Source of the DNA: Bacteroidota bacterium
Lineage (GTDB): Bacteria; Bacteroidota; Rhodothermia; JANXDC01
NCBI GenBank assembly: GCA_025059945.1
Contig: JANXDC010000004.1
Location: forward strand, 124,001 to 188,000
Direction: 5' to 3'
DNA: 64,000 bases
The translations under genes were made by a program, and so were the position numbers. This document shows, one piece after another, positions 15,649 to 25,300 of the stretch (position 1 is its first letter; each line of letters begins with the position of its first letter). Under the pieces are notes generated by a model. The model was given only the letters and a program-made list of their open reading frames with translations, was not told the DNA's origin and ran no database searches.

Positions 15649-16770
15649 ATGATGCCGAAAAAGCGCATGCCCGCCAAGCTGGCCTTAGCCGACGGCGTGG
15701 TCGTATCGGGATGGGCCATCGGCCGTGTAGGGGAGACGGCCGGGGAACTCTGCTTTAACACGAGCATGACGGGCTATCAGGAGATTTTCACCGATCCTTC
15801 GTATTTCGGCCAGCTTATGCTCATGACCTATCCGCACATCGGCAACTACGGGGTCACCGAGGACCACTCTGAAGCCTCCAAGCCGATGGTGCAGGGGGTG
15901 ATCGTGCGCGCCTTTTCCGCGACCCACAGCAACCTGCACGCGGACACCTCACTGGGAGAGTGGCTGGAGCGGCACGGTATCGTGGGCATCACGGGGGTGG
16001 ATACGCGCATGCTCGTGCGGCACCTGCGCGAGAAGGGCTCCATGAACGCCGTTATCTCCGCAGTGGACCTGGACAACGAAAGCCTCATACACAAGGCCCG
16101 AAGCTGGCCCTCCATGAAGGGTCTGGAGCTGGCCACGCGCGTAAGCACCCCGGAGCCCTACGATCTGCCCGCCGATGGGCCGTTTCGGGTCGCTGTCTAT
16201 GACTATGGCGTCAAGCGCAGCATCCTGGAGCAGCTGCGCGCGCGCGGCTGCTCGCTGCGCGTCTTTCCCGCCCAAACGCCCCCTGAGGTGGTGCTGGCCT
16301 GGAATCCGGATGGCGTTTTCTTCTCCAACGGCCCGGGTGATCCGAACGCCATGCCGTACGCCATCGAGACGGTGCGCCTCTTCCTTCAGGAAACCGACCT
16401 GCCCCTTTTTGGGATCTGCCTGGGTCATCAGCTCATGGCCCTGGCTTCGGGCTTTACCGTATACAAAATGCATACGGGACATCGAGGGGCCAATCACCCC
16501 GTCAAGAACCTGCGCACCGGACGGGTGGAGATCACCACGCAAAACCATGGCTTTGCCGTGGCCTGGGAATCCGTTGATCCCGCGATCGCACAGGTGAGCC
16601 ACCTCAATCTGAACGACCGCACCGTGGAGGGGTTGGATTTCGTGGGCCGCAACGCCTTTTGCGTGCAATACCATCCCGAGGCCTGTCCGGGTCCGCACGA
16701 TAGCCGATATCTCTTCGATGAGTTCCGCGCCCGTCTGGAGGCGTACGTACAGCAGAAGGTGATCGCCTAG
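15649..16770 (+). CDS. carA: Carbamoyl-phosphate synthase small subunit (glutamine amidotransferase)
   Basis: Hydrolyses glutamine and channels ammonia to CarB for carbamoyl phosphate, the precursor of arginine and pyrimidines. 373 residues. The N-terminal small-subunit domain includes [20 protein letters not shown]. The class I amidotransferase triad is visible: Cys in [14 protein letters not shown] (about residue 258), and His and Glu in [14 protein letters not shown] near the C-terminus. The open frame continues upstream to 15472, but ATG 15649 fits the family start and lies beyond the leader terminator. carB begins 2 bases after the stop. Confidence 0.96.
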   Translation: MMPKKRMPAKLALADGVVVSGWAIGRVGETAGELCFNTSMTGYQEIFTDPSYFGQLMLMTYPHIGNYGVTEDHSEASKPMVQGVIVRAFSATHSNLHADTSLGEWLERHGIVGITGVDTRMLVRHLREKGSMNAVISAVDLDNESLIHKARSWPSMKGLELATRVSTPEPYDLPADGPFRVAVYDYGVKRSILEQLRARGCSLRVFPAQTPPEVVLAWNPDGVFFSNGPGDPNAMPYAIETVRLFLQETDLPLFGICLGHQLMALASGFTVYKMHTGHRGANHPVKNLRTGRVEITTQNHGFAVAWESVDPAIAQVSHLNLNDRTVEGLDFVGRNAFCVQYHPEACPGPHDSRYLFDEFRARLEAYVQQKVIA

Positions 16771-16772
16771 CC

Positions 16773-19619
16773 ATGCCCAAACGCGACGACATCCAAAAGG
16801 TGCTCATCATCGGATCCGGGCCGATCATCATCGGCCAGGCCTGTGAGTTCGACTACTCCGGCACCCAGGCCTGTCGGGCGCTGCGCGCCGAGGGGATCGA
16901 GGTGGTGCTCATCAACTCCAACCCGGCCACCATCATGACCGACCCCATGATGGCCGATCGCGTCTACCTGCGTCCTCTTACGGCGGAGAACGTGCGTGAG
17001 GTGGCCCTTCTGGAACGCCCCGATGCGGTGTTGCCCACTATGGGCGGGCAGACGGCCCTGAACCTGGCCGTGGAACTGGAAAACGAGGGCTTCTGGCGCG
17101 AACAGGGCATCGAGATCATCGGGGCCGACATCAACGCCATCCGCATCACGGAGGATCGACAAGCCTTTCGCGACCTCATGCTGCGGATCGGCATCGACAT
17201 CCCCCGCAGCCGGCTGGCTCGTAGCCTATTGGAGGCCAAGGAGATCGCCGAGGAGATCGGCTTTCCGCTCGTGATCCGCCCCTCTTTCACTCTGGGCGGC
17301 ACGGGGGCCGGGATCGTTTGGACGCGCGAGGAATTCGAGCGTAAGGTGCTTCGGGGCCTCCAGATGAGCCCGGTCCACGAGGTGCTCATCGAGGAGTGCA
17401 TCTACGGCTGGAAGGAATTCGAGCTAGAGCTTTTGCGGGATCGCAACGACAACGTCATCATCGTCTGCCCGATCGAAAACGTCGACCCCATGGGCATCCA
17501 TACGGGCGATTCCGTTACGGTGGCCCCGGCGCAGACGCTTACGGACCGGATGTACCAGCGGATGCGCGATATGGCCATCCGCATGATGCGGGCCATCGGG
17601 AACTTCGCCGGCGGCTGCAATGTGCAGTTCGCCGTCGATCCCAAGACCGAGCGCATGGTGGCGATCGAAATCAACCCGCGCGTGAGCCGTTCTTCGGCCC
17701 TGGCCTCCAAGGCTACAGGTTACCCGATAGCCAAGGTCGCCGCCCGGCTCGCCATCGGCTACACCTTAGATGAGCTGCCCAATGACGTAACGGGTACCAC
17801 AAGCGCCTGCTTTGAGCCGGCTATCGACTACGTGGTGGTCAAAATCCCACGCTGGAACTTCGACAAATTCCCGGGGGCCGACGAGGAGCTCGGCATGCAG
17901 ATGAAGGCCGTAGGCGAGGTCATGGCCATCGGCCGAACCTTCGCAGAAGCTCTGCAGAAGGCCTGGCAGTCGCTTGAAGTGGGCCGCGCTGGGCTCGGCA
18001 TGGACGGCCGCGACGTGTTGGATCCGAAGCTCTTGCGTCAGCGCCTGCGCCGCCCTTACTGGGATCGGCTTCTGCAGATCCGCAACGCCTTCGCCTTGGG
18101 CGCCTCCGTAGAGGAGGTGTGGGATATCACGCGTATTGATCCGTGGTTTTTGCACCAGATCCGCTACTTGGTGGAACTGGAACGCGAAGCCCGGCGCCAC
18201 AGCTTGCGCACACTGCCGCGCGATTTGCTCCTGGAGCTCAAGCAGGCGGGCTTCTCCGACGCCCAGATCGCCTATCTGTTGCAGGACAGGCCGAGCGAAG
18301 AGGCGGTGCGGCAGCTACGCCTGTCCATGGGCCTTCGCCCCGTCTTCAAGCTCGTCGATACCTGCGCGGCCGAATTCCCCGCCGAGACCCCGTATTACTA
18401 CTCGACCTATGAGCGCGAAGACGCCTGGGGCAACCCCCCCGAAAACGAGTCCATCCGCACCGAGCGCCCCAAGGTCGTCATCCTGGGCAGCGGCCCCAAC
18501 CGGATCGGCCAGGGCATCGAGTTCGACTATTCCTGCGTGCACGGCGTTTTGGCCGCGCGCGATGAGGGTTATGAGGCCATCATGATCAACTGCAACCCCG
18601 AGACGGTCTCCACGGACTTCGACGTGGCCGATAAGCTCTACTTTGAGCCCCTCTATTGGGAGCGCGTCTGGGATATCCTGGAGCACGAACGGCCCATCGG
18701 GGTGATCGTGCAGCTTGGGGGGCAGACGGCCTTGAAGCTGGCTCAAAAGCTGCACGAACACGGCATCCCGATTCTGGGCACGCGTTTCGAATCGCTCGAT
18801 CTGGCCGAGGACCGGGGTAAGTTCTCTGCGCTGCTTAAAGAGCTTGGTATCCCGTATCCTCCTTATGGGGTGGCCCATTCAGTGGCCGAGGCCATTGAGG
18901 TGGCGCATCAGATCGGCTATCCTGTTCTAGTCCGGCCCAGTTACGTGTTGGGCGGACAGGGGATGCGCATCGCGGTCAACGATGAAGAGCTGGCGGCCTA
19001 CGTGCAGCGCATCTACGAGATGCTGCCCGATAACGTCCTGCTTATCGATCGCTTTCTGGAAAACGGCATCGAGGTCGATGTAGACGCGCTCTTCGACGGC
19101 GAAGAGCTCTACATCGGCGGCATCATGCAGCACATCGAGCCGGCCGGGGTGCATTCCGGCGACTCCACGGCCGTGCTGCCCCCGTTTTCCCTCTCCGAGG
19201 AGGTTCAGGCCGTAATCCGCGACTACACGGAGCGCATCGCGCGACGGCTTGCGGTCGTGGGGGCGATCAACGTGCAGTTCGTCGTGCAGGGGCAGACCGT
19301 CTACGTGATCGAGGCCAATCCGCGCGCCAGCCGGACGGTGCCGTTTGTGGCCAAGGCCACGGGCGTGCCTCTGGCGGACATCGCCACGCGGCTGATGCTG
19401 GGGCGTAAGCTCCGGGAGTTCCGGCATCTGCTGGTGCCTCGTTTGGATGGGTATGCGATCAAGGAGCCCGTCTTCTCCTTCGAGAAGTTCCCCGAAGTGG
19501 AGCGCGAGCTCGGTCCGGAGATGAAATCCACAGGCGAGGCGATCGTCTTCGTGCGCGACCTAAAAGACGAACACTTCCAGCGGCCTTATAAAATACGCTC
19601 TCTGTATTTGAGCCGCTGA
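16773..19619 (+). CDS. carB: Carbamoyl-phosphate synthase large subunit, lacking the MGS allosteric domain
   Basis: Synthesises carbamoyl phosphate from bicarbonate, ATP and CarA-derived ammonia. It has two homologous ATP-grasp halves: the first opens [20 protein letters not shown] (residue about 10), the second [20 protein letters not shown] (about 568). Catalytic motifs such as [18 protein letters not shown] and [18 protein letters not shown] are intact. The protein is 948 residues, against about 1070 in E. coli, and stops just after [12 protein letters not shown]. The C-terminal methylglyoxal-synthase-like domain that binds UMP and ornithine is therefore absent, and no separate gene for it follows. 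The next gene converges with a 1-base gap. Confidence 0.96.
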   Translation: MPKRDDIQKVLIIGSGPIIIGQACEFDYSGTQACRALRAEGIEVVLINSNPATIMTDPMMADRVYLRPLTAENVREVALLERPDAVLPTMGGQTALNLAVELENEGFWREQGIEIIGADINAIRITEDRQAFRDLMLRIGIDIPRSRLARSLLEAKEIAEEIGFPLVIRPSFTLGGTGAGIVWTREEFERKVLRGLQMSPVHEVLIEECIYGWKEFELELLRDRNDNVIIVCPIENVDPMGIHTGDSVTVAPAQTLTDRMYQRMRDMAIRMMRAIGNFAGGCNVQFAVDPKTERMVAIEINPRVSRSSALASKATGYPIAKVAARLAIGYTLDELPNDVTGTTSACFEPAIDYVVVKIPRWNFDKFPGADEELGMQMKAVGEVMAIGRTFAEALQKAWQSLEVGRAGLGMDGRDVLDPKLLRQRLRRPYWDRLLQIRNAFALGASVEEVWDITRIDPWFLHQIRYLVELEREARRHSLRTLPRDLLLELKQAGFSDAQIAYLLQDRPSEEAVRQLRLSMGLRPVFKLVDTCAAEFPAETPYYYSTYEREDAWGNPPENESIRTERPKVVILGSGPNRIGQGIEFDYSCVHGVLAARDEGYEAIMINCNPETVSTDFDVADKLYFEPLYWERVWDILEHERPIGVIVQLGGQTALKLAQKLHEHGIPILGTRFESLDLAEDRGKFSALLKELGIPYPPYGVAHSVAEAIEVAHQIGYPVLVRPSYVLGGQGMRIAVNDEELAAYVQRIYEMLPDNVLLIDRFLENGIEVDVDALFDGEELYIGGIMQHIEPAGVHSGDSTAVLPPFSLSEEVQAVIRDYTERIARRLAVVGAINVQFVVQGQTVYVIEANPRASRTVPFVAKATGVPLADIATRLMLGRKLREFRHLLVPRLDGYAIKEPVFSFEKFPEVERELGPEMKSTGEAIVFVRDLKDEHFQRPYKIRSLYLSR

Positions 19620-19620
19620 G

Positions 19621-22200
19621 TCAAAAAGCCACGCTAAGGCCCAGCGTGGGCAAGATCGGAAACATCGTCGTGGCCTCCCGCACCAGACGCGGGGGATCTG
19701 CGGGTCGGCTGGGGTCTAGCTCCACCCGATAGCGGTAGGCAAGCACGTTTTTGCGGTTGTAGAGGTTGATCACGTCCAGGTAAAGCTCCCAGCGGCTTGG
19801 ACCCCATGCGGCGCGATAGACCGCGCGCACATCTAGCCGATGGTAGGCGGGCAGACGGGCGCTGTTGTATTGGGATTCCAAACCGAAAACAGGCCGGTAC
19901 CGCACAAGCCCCGTGCGCGCGTTCGTGGCCAGACGCACCTGAGGAGGTTGGCTTGGATCGGCCGCGTTGAGCTCGCTCACCACTAGGGGTTCATATCCGA
20001 TGGCCGGCGTGTAGGGGAAGCCCGAGCCGTAACGCCAGGTGAGGCCCAGTTCCCAGGATCGGTTCAGACGATACTGCAGCACGACGTTGGCTACGTGCCG
20101 ACGGTCGTAGTTAAAGGGGATCGCGTAGCCGTCCCGTTCTCGGTAGGCGCGCGCGTAGGCGTAACTTAGCCAGCCGTTAAGCCGGTCTTGGGAGCCGGCC
20201 CGGCGTTTCTCCAGAAGCAGCTCCACTCCGTAGGCGCGACCGCGACCGGCGTTTACCGGGATGGCTTCGAGCACCTCTTCATAGTTCTGTACGAGCCTAT
20301 ATGCAGCTGGGTCGTTGGGGCGGTCCTGCGTATCGGGCAGGCGCACCGCGCGCCAGACGGGTCGGATGGTTTTGCTTTGCACCAGCAGATCCCGCAGGGC
20401 TTTGTAGTATCCCTCCAGGCGCAGCACCCAACGGGCATCTAGCCAGCGCTCTAGACTCAATACGTAGTGGGCGGCTGTTTCCGCCTGCAGCCGCCTTAGC
20501 GCCTGGGGGTTGGAGAGGTCGAATACCACGCTCTGATCGATGATCTTCTCTAGACCCGGCGATTGCCGAAACAGACCCCAGGCCAGGCGCAGCGTGCTCT
20601 GGGCGTCTAGCTGATAGGAGGCGTTCAGGCGGGGCGAAAGGTAAGCGCGTCCGAGCAGGCCGTAGTAATCCAGCCTCAGCCCGGGTTGCAGGTACAGGCG
20701 CTCCCCGAGTTGTACGCGGTCTTGCACGAACGCATGCCAGCGGCCGTAGGTTGTGCGCTGCTCGATGCGTTCCGGAAACGCGCCTGGTCCGCGCGGCAGG
20801 CGCTGTACGGCTTGGAAAAGGGCGCGCGAGAACTCATTTAAAAACCGCAGCTCATACGTAAGCCCGTTTTGCAGCCAATCCGTGCCGAATCCTGCCTCCA
20901 GAAAATGCCGCCCCCAGCTGCGAAAAAGCCGGGCTGACAGGCTCCACTTGGTAAAACCGAAGGACTGGTCGTATTCGAAGTTAAAGGTGTTCACCGTGTC
21001 GCGCACGACCACTTGAAGGTCGCGGGAGGCGTCTCGGGGTGTGAACTCGCCTCCGAAGTTGCTGCGCCCCCCGTTGCGATACCAAGAGCTAATCCAGCGC
21101 ATCCCCCAACGGCCCGAGGGCGAGTAGGTCCAGCTTAGGCTCAGCACGTCGTTGCGCGTGAGATCCTGAGCCTCCAGGCGCCGAACCGCGCTGCTGCGGG
21201 CTGAGGTGTCCCGGTTGACCGTGTACAGGTCAAACGCATCCCAGCTGAAAATGCCCAGCAGCGACAGCGTATGTCCGGGCCGCGGGCGCAGCACGAGCTT
21301 GCTCTGCAGGTCCGTGAAGTTCGGAAAGGCCACATCGCCCTGAAGCAGGCCGGCGGCTTTCACGATGGGTCCGACGATGAGGTCGTAGTATGTGCGCCGG
21401 GTGGTGAGCAGCCACGAACCGTCCCAGGGCAGTCGGCCCTCGACGACGAGGTTAGCGTTGGCGATGTTGATGTTGAGGTTGCCGGAAAGGGCCGCTGTGC
21501 GCACGCCCTCCCGTTGGGTTACCGCAAGCACGCTAGAAAGCCGGTCCCCGTATCGGGCCGGGAACCCACCCGTTAGCAGCGTGATGTCCTCGACTACGGC
21601 CGGATTGAACATGGAGATCGTGCCATAGAGCCGATAGGGATTGAAGACTTCCACCTCATCGATGAGGATAAGGTTTTGATCTGGCCCCCCGCCCCGAACC
21701 GTGAGCTGGGCGCTAAAATCGGCCGTGGCGATCACGCCGGGTATTACCTGCAGAGCCCGCAGCACGTCCTCCAGGCCTCCGGCGAGCGCCTTGGCCGCGC
21801 GCGGCTCCAGGGAGACGACGCCGGACTCGGTCTGGCGGGCGTCGCGTACGATCTCGGCTGTCACCTCTACGGGGGAGATCTCCAGGCTACGCTCCCGGAG
21901 GGCGAAGGTGATCTGTACCGTCCCTCCCGGCGGCAGCGTGACGGTCTGCTCAGCCGGCTCATAACCCAGCATGCGCGCTTGTAGTCTATAAGTGCCGGGC
22001 CGAAGGCCGGGGAGCCGAAACCGGCCCTGGGCGTCGGTTGCGGTGCCCACGGAGGTGCCCAAAACGAGCACGGAGGCCCCGGCAAGCCCCTCTTGTGTGG
22101 AAAAGTCCACCACGCGCCCCTGTACAGTGGCCGGTTGCGCCGAGGCCGAAAAGGGAAGTAAACAGCCTAGTAGCCCTGCGCGCAGAAGGCAGCTTCTCAT
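19621..22200 (-). CDS. TonB-dependent outer-membrane receptor with N-terminal CarboxypepD_reg-like domain
   Basis: Outer-membrane beta-barrel importer energised by TonB. About 859 residues. Signal peptide residues 1 to about 22 (ends FSASAQ); carboxypeptidase-regulatory-like Ig domain at about 24-105 (VQGRVVDFSTQEGLAGASVL, TDAQGRFRLPGLRPGTYRLQ); plug domain at about 125-240 (VLRALQVIPGV, LTVRGGGPDQNLILIDEVEV); then a barrel ending LPTLGLSVAF with the terminal aromatic residue. I chose ATG 22200 with AGGAG upstream; the frame extends to a TTG at 22227. No SusD or periplasmic binding gene is adjacent, so the substrate is unknown. Confidence 0.93.
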   Translation of the reverse strand: MRSCLLRAGLLGCLLPFSASAQPATVQGRVVDFSTQEGLAGASVLVLGTSVGTATDAQGRFRLPGLRPGTYRLQARMLGYEPAEQTVTLPPGGTVQITFALRERSLEISPVEVTAEIVRDARQTESGVVSLEPRAAKALAGGLEDVLRALQVIPGVIATADFSAQLTVRGGGPDQNLILIDEVEVFNPYRLYGTISMFNPAVVEDITLLTGGFPARYGDRLSSVLAVTQREGVRTAALSGNLNINIANANLVVEGRLPWDGSWLLTTRRTYYDLIVGPIVKAAGLLQGDVAFPNFTDLQSKLVLRPRPGHTLSLLGIFSWDAFDLYTVNRDTSARSSAVRRLEAQDLTRNDVLSLSWTYSPSGRWGMRWISSWYRNGGRSNFGGEFTPRDASRDLQVVVRDTVNTFNFEYDQSFGFTKWSLSARLFRSWGRHFLEAGFGTDWLQNGLTYELRFLNEFSRALFQAVQRLPRGPGAFPERIEQRTTYGRWHAFVQDRVQLGERLYLQPGLRLDYYGLLGRAYLSPRLNASYQLDAQSTLRLAWGLFRQSPGLEKIIDQSVVFDLSNPQALRRLQAETAAHYVLSLERWLDARWVLRLEGYYKALRDLLVQSKTIRPVWRAVRLPDTQDRPNDPAAYRLVQNYEEVLEAIPVNAGRGRAYGVELLLEKRRAGSQDRLNGWLSYAYARAYRERDGYAIPFNYDRRHVANVVLQYRLNRSWELGLTWRYGSGFPYTPAIGYEPLVVSELNAADPSQPPQVRLATNARTGLVRYRPVFGLESQYNSARLPAYHRLDVRAVYRAAWGPSRWELYLDVINLYNRKNVLAYRYRVELDPSRPADPPRLVREATTMFPILPTLGLSVAF

Positions 22201-22268
22201 TCTGGGGGGTCTCCTGTTGGCTTCCAACGGCTAAAACCCCGTTCCCCCCATGTGGGGTTTCCCGACGG

Positions 22269-22297
22269 TTGCGCAGCAGGCTGAAAACGGCCATATT
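22269..22297 (+). promoter_or_regulatory. Sigma-70-like promoter of the DivIVA-domain gene
   Basis: TTGCGC (22269-22274), 17-base spacer, CATATT (22292-22297), 28 bases before the ATG at 22325. A hairpin AAACCCC/GGGGTTT (22234-22240 and 22254-22260) lies just upstream, between this promoter and the divergent TonB receptor start. Confidence 0.45.
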
Positions 22298-22324
22298 AGG
22301 AAAGTGCCACCGGGGGGCGTCCAG

Positions 22325-22987
22325 ATGCGGCTAACGGCTGGTGACATTCGCAAGCAGCGTTTTGCGCGTCGTGTGCGCGGATACGATCCCGGCGAGGTTG
22401 AGGCGTTTCTAGGGGCTCTAGCGACCTACTGGGAGCAGCGGGAGGAGGAGCTGGAGAACCTGCGCCGCCAGGTCCGCGAGCTTCAGGAGCGCCTGGAGCA
22501 TTATCAGAAGGTTGAAGAGGCCCTGCAGCAGACCCTGGCCACCTCACGCGAGATGGCCCGCGAGGCCTTAAGCAACGCCGAGCGCCGCGCTCAGGTTTTG
22601 CTGGAGCAAGCGGAGCTCAAGGCGCGTCAGCTCTTGTTGCGCGTCCACGAAGAGCGGACGCGCCTGCAGACGCAGCTAGCCCGCTTGATCGCGCAGCGGC
22701 AGGAGATCCTGGCGCGGATTCGATCCCTGCTGGAATCTGAGCTGCGGCTTCTGGAGCGTTTCGAAGCTGAGGCATCCGGGGATGTCCCCGAGCTGGAGAG
22801 GGCCTCGCAGCAGGAGATGAAGACCGAGCTAGCGGCTATGGCTTCCGCGCCAGCCTTCCCCGAACCCTCGGCTGAGCCTTCCCCCTCGGATGCGCCCGCT
22901 GCTCTGCAGAAGCTGGAGCCTCGCTCCGCGGTGGCCTCGGAGGAGGAGATCCGGCAGATCCGACGCATTTTGGACCAACTCGAATAG
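22325..22987 (+). CDS. DivIVA-domain coiled-coil protein
   Basis: 220 residues. The N-terminus matches the DivIVA membrane-curvature domain: [20 protein letters not shown] followed by [21 protein letters not shown] long coiled coil covers about residues 38-150 (Glu/Arg/Leu/Gln-rich), then a Pro/Ser/Ala linker and a short C-terminal helix [15 protein letters not shown]. DivIVA proteins gather at curved membrane and organise cell division or polar growth. This member is a DivIVA-initiation-domain protein, not a clear orthologue of Bacillus DivIVA. purine nucleoside phosphorylase follows by 71 bases on the same strand. Confidence 0.85.
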   Translation: MRLTAGDIRKQRFARRVRGYDPGEVEAFLGALATYWEQREEELENLRRQVRELQERLEHYQKVEEALQQTLATSREMAREALSNAERRAQVLLEQAELKARQLLLRVHEERTRLQTQLARLIAQRQEILARIRSLLESELRLLERFEAEASGDVPELERASQQEMKTELAAMASAPAFPEPSAEPSPSDAPAALQKLEPRSAVASEEEIRQIRRILDQLE

Positions 22988-23058
22988 ATCTTGCGCCGCC
23001 TTGGGCGGTCCCCTCAACTTCGCTTCCGATGGCGCATCTTAAGTCAAGGGGGTTGCGT

Positions 23059-23910
23059 ATGCCGATTTCAGTAGAGGAGCTGCGCAGGCAGCTTGCGGAG
23101 ACAGTGACGTTGCTACGGGCCCGCACGGCCCTGCGGCCCCGCGTGGGTATCATCCTAGGAACGGGCCTGGGGTCGCTGGCCGAGCATATCGAGCTGGAAC
23201 TTGTTGTGCCCTACGAGCAGATTCCACATTTTCCCCTGTCGACGGTTGAAAGCCACACCGGACGGCTGCTTTTCGGGCATCTGGAGGGACATCCTGTGGT
23301 GGCCATGCAGGGGCGCTTCCATTACTACGAGGGCTACACGATGCAGCAAATCACATATCCGGTCCGGGTCATGAAAAAGCTCGGGGCCGAGATGCTCTTC
23401 GTCTCCAACGCAGCCGGCGGCATGAACCCACTTTTCCGTCGGGGGGACGTGATGCTGATCGTGGACCACATCAACCTGCTCGGGGATAACCCCCTGATCG
23501 GGCCCAACGATCCGGAGCTGGGGCCCCGCTTCCCGGACATGAGCGCCCCATACGATCCGGAGCTCTGCCGCCTCGCGGAGGAGGTGGCCCTGGAGGCCAA
23601 GATCAAGCTACAGCAGGGCGTCTACGTGGCCGTGGCCGGCCCGAACCTGGAGACGCGCGCCGAATACCGGTTTCTGCGGTGGATCGGCGCCGACGCGGTT
23701 GGGATGTCCACCGTGCCGGAGGTGATCGTGGCTCGGCACATGGACATGCGCGTGCTCGGTCTTTCCGTGATCACGGACGAATGCTTTCCGGAGGCCTTAA
23801 GGCCCCTTACGCACGAGGAGGTCGTCGCCGCGGCGCAGGAGGCGGAGCCCAAGCTTACGGAGATCTTCCGGCGCGTGCTGCGCAGGCTGGCCAGCTCGGA
23901 TAGGCCCTGA
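23059..23910 (+). CDS. Purine nucleoside phosphorylase (NP-I trimeric type)
   Basis: Cleaves purine nucleosides with phosphate to the free base and ribose-1-phosphate. About 283 residues. Family motifs: [16 protein letters not shown] (phosphate loop), [58 protein letters not shown] and [15 protein letters not shown]. The residue matching human Asn243 is Asp (VITDECF), which may widen specificity toward 6-amino purines or methylthioadenosine. I chose ATG 23059 with AAGGGGG upstream; an in-frame ATG at 23029 would add ten residues. Confidence 0.93.
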   Translation: MPISVEELRRQLAETVTLLRARTALRPRVGIILGTGLGSLAEHIELELVVPYEQIPHFPLSTVESHTGRLLFGHLEGHPVVAMQGRFHYYEGYTMQQITYPVRVMKKLGAEMLFVSNAAGGMNPLFRRGDVMLIVDHINLLGDNPLIGPNDPELGPRFPDMSAPYDPELCRLAEEVALEAKIKLQQGVYVAVAGPNLETRAEYRFLRWIGADAVGMSTVPEVIVARHMDMRVLGLSVITDECFPEALRPLTHEEVVAAAQEAEPKLTEIFRRVLRRLASSDRP

Positions 23911-23920
23911 AGGCTTTTAT

Positions 23921-25300
23921 TTAGTTGACGTGCAGCCGCAAGAAACCGCCAGCCCCGGCGCGCCAGCCCGGTTCGCGCGGCAGCGGCCGATGCAGGAGGA
24001 ACTCACCTCCAAGCGATACAAACAGCACGCGCACCCCTAAGAGCACATGAAGCTCATAGGTGAAGGCCTCAAAATCGAGAGGGGCGATGCCGTAGCGCAC
24101 CGAGGGCACGAGCACCCAACCGAAAGCCTCGTATGGATCGGTGAAGTTGAGGCCTAAGCTGCCGAAGAGATATCGCCACTCGGGGCCCAGGTCTTGGCTG
24201 TAGCCCAAACCGGCTTGCAGGGGGCTGCGCAAGAGCCGAACCGTAACCTGCGCGCTCCAATACGTCTGCCGGCTCGCCCAGGCGGGTCGCATCCGCAGGG
24301 GGCCTGCAAGTTGAAGCGGCATCCACCAACCGTAGCCGGCCTCTAGCTGCCACCAGAGAAGCTCCTGCTCGTAGCTCTGCCGCAGCGCGCTGGCCGAGCG
24401 CTGAACCGTTTGCCGAAGGTCTTGCTCCAGGGCGCGTTGGCGCATGCGGGCGGCTTGGGCCGGTTGTCCCGCTCGCTCAAAAAGGTCCGCTAAGGCCCGA
24501 TAGGCGGCGGCCGCATCCGCTGTTTTTGCGGCTAGCCCGACGGCCTGGTACAAAGCGGCGCGCGCGGCGGCTACGTCCCCCTGGGCTAGGTGCGCTTCCG
24601 CTAGCCCTGTGAAGGCCTCGAATCCCAACCGGCGTGTGGCGAGCTGAAAGTAGGCCAGAGCCTCTTCCGTACGGCCCAAGGCGAGGTAGCAGCGGCCTAG
24701 CTCAAGGGCCAAAGCCCATTGCAGGCTATCCGGGGCGTTTAACCGCTCCAGCTGCTCACGCCGGGCCTCCAGGACCATACAGAGGGCTTCCCGGTAGGTG
24801 CGATCAGCTCGTAAGGCCAGCAGCCGCTGCAGAGTGGCCGCAGCCTCCGCAGGCTGCCCTAACGCGAGATAGGCCCGAGACAGTAGCTCAAGCCGCTCCG
24901 GCTGATCGGGGGCAAAGCGCTGGACCAACTCCAGGGTCTCGAGCGCATTTCGGGGTTGCTGCGTCTCCAGATAAATGCGCGCCTTGGCTAAATAGGCGGG
25001 GACGTAGCCGACATCCAAGCGCAGGAGCTCGTTGTAGGCCTCCAGGGCCTCCCAAGAGCGGTTGAGCCGCCGCAGGCATTGACCTAAGCTGTCCAAGGCC
25101 ACGGTCGCCGAACGCACCCGTCCGGTTTGCGCAAGCAGGCGCGCGGCGGCGCGGTACAGCAAGGCGGCCTCCGCCAAGCGCCCCCGTCCGCTTGCCTCCA
25201 AGGCGCGTTCCAGATGCCGCTGGGCCTCTTCGACGGCGCCTTGAGCGCGCGCCATCCCCGCAAGCAAGCACGCGCACAGCAAGCAGCTCAGTGGCTTCAG
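23921..25300 (-). CDS. Secreted TPR protein with C-terminal beta-rich domain
   Basis: About 459 residues. An N-terminal signal sequence (LSCLLCACLLAGMARAQG) is followed by roughly eight TPR-like helical repeats to about residue 300, for example ALEAYNELLRLDVGYVPAYL and EALAYFQLATRRLGFEAFTG. The last 145 residues change character to aromatic, alternating beta strands (LEAGYGWWMPLQLAG, QAGLGYSQDLGPEWRYLFGS, LLGVRVLFVSLGGEFLLH), like a small outer-membrane barrel. Start is uncertain. No ATG/GTG precedes the signal sequence near the metF stop; CTG at 25300 overlaps that stop as CTGA, with TTG 25282 and ATG 25255 as alternatives. It probably follows metF on one transcript. Function unknown. Confidence 0.72.
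   Translation of the reverse strand: MKPLSCLLCACLLAGMARAQGAVEEAQRHLERALEASGRGRLAEAALLYRAAARLLAQTGRVRSATVALDSLGQCLRRLNRSWEALEAYNELLRLDVGYVPAYLAKARIYLETQQPRNALETLELVQRFAPDQPERLELLSRAYLALGQPAEAAATLQRLLALRADRTYREALCMVLEARREQLERLNAPDSLQWALALELGRCYLALGRTEEALAYFQLATRRLGFEAFTGLAEAHLAQGDVAAARAALYQAVGLAAKTADAAAAYRALADLFERAGQPAQAARMRQRALEQDLRQTVQRSASALRQSYEQELLWWQLEAGYGWWMPLQLAGPLRMRPAWASRQTYWSAQVTVRLLRSPLQAGLGYSQDLGPEWRYLFGSLGLNFTDPYEAFGWVLVPSVRYGIAPLDFEAFTYELHVLLGVRVLFVSLGGEFLLHRPLPREPGWRAGAGGFLRLHVN

Noticed and set aside
15949-16698. Minus-strand open frame opposite carA
   Set aside because: Shadow frame; CarA is unambiguous on the plus strand.
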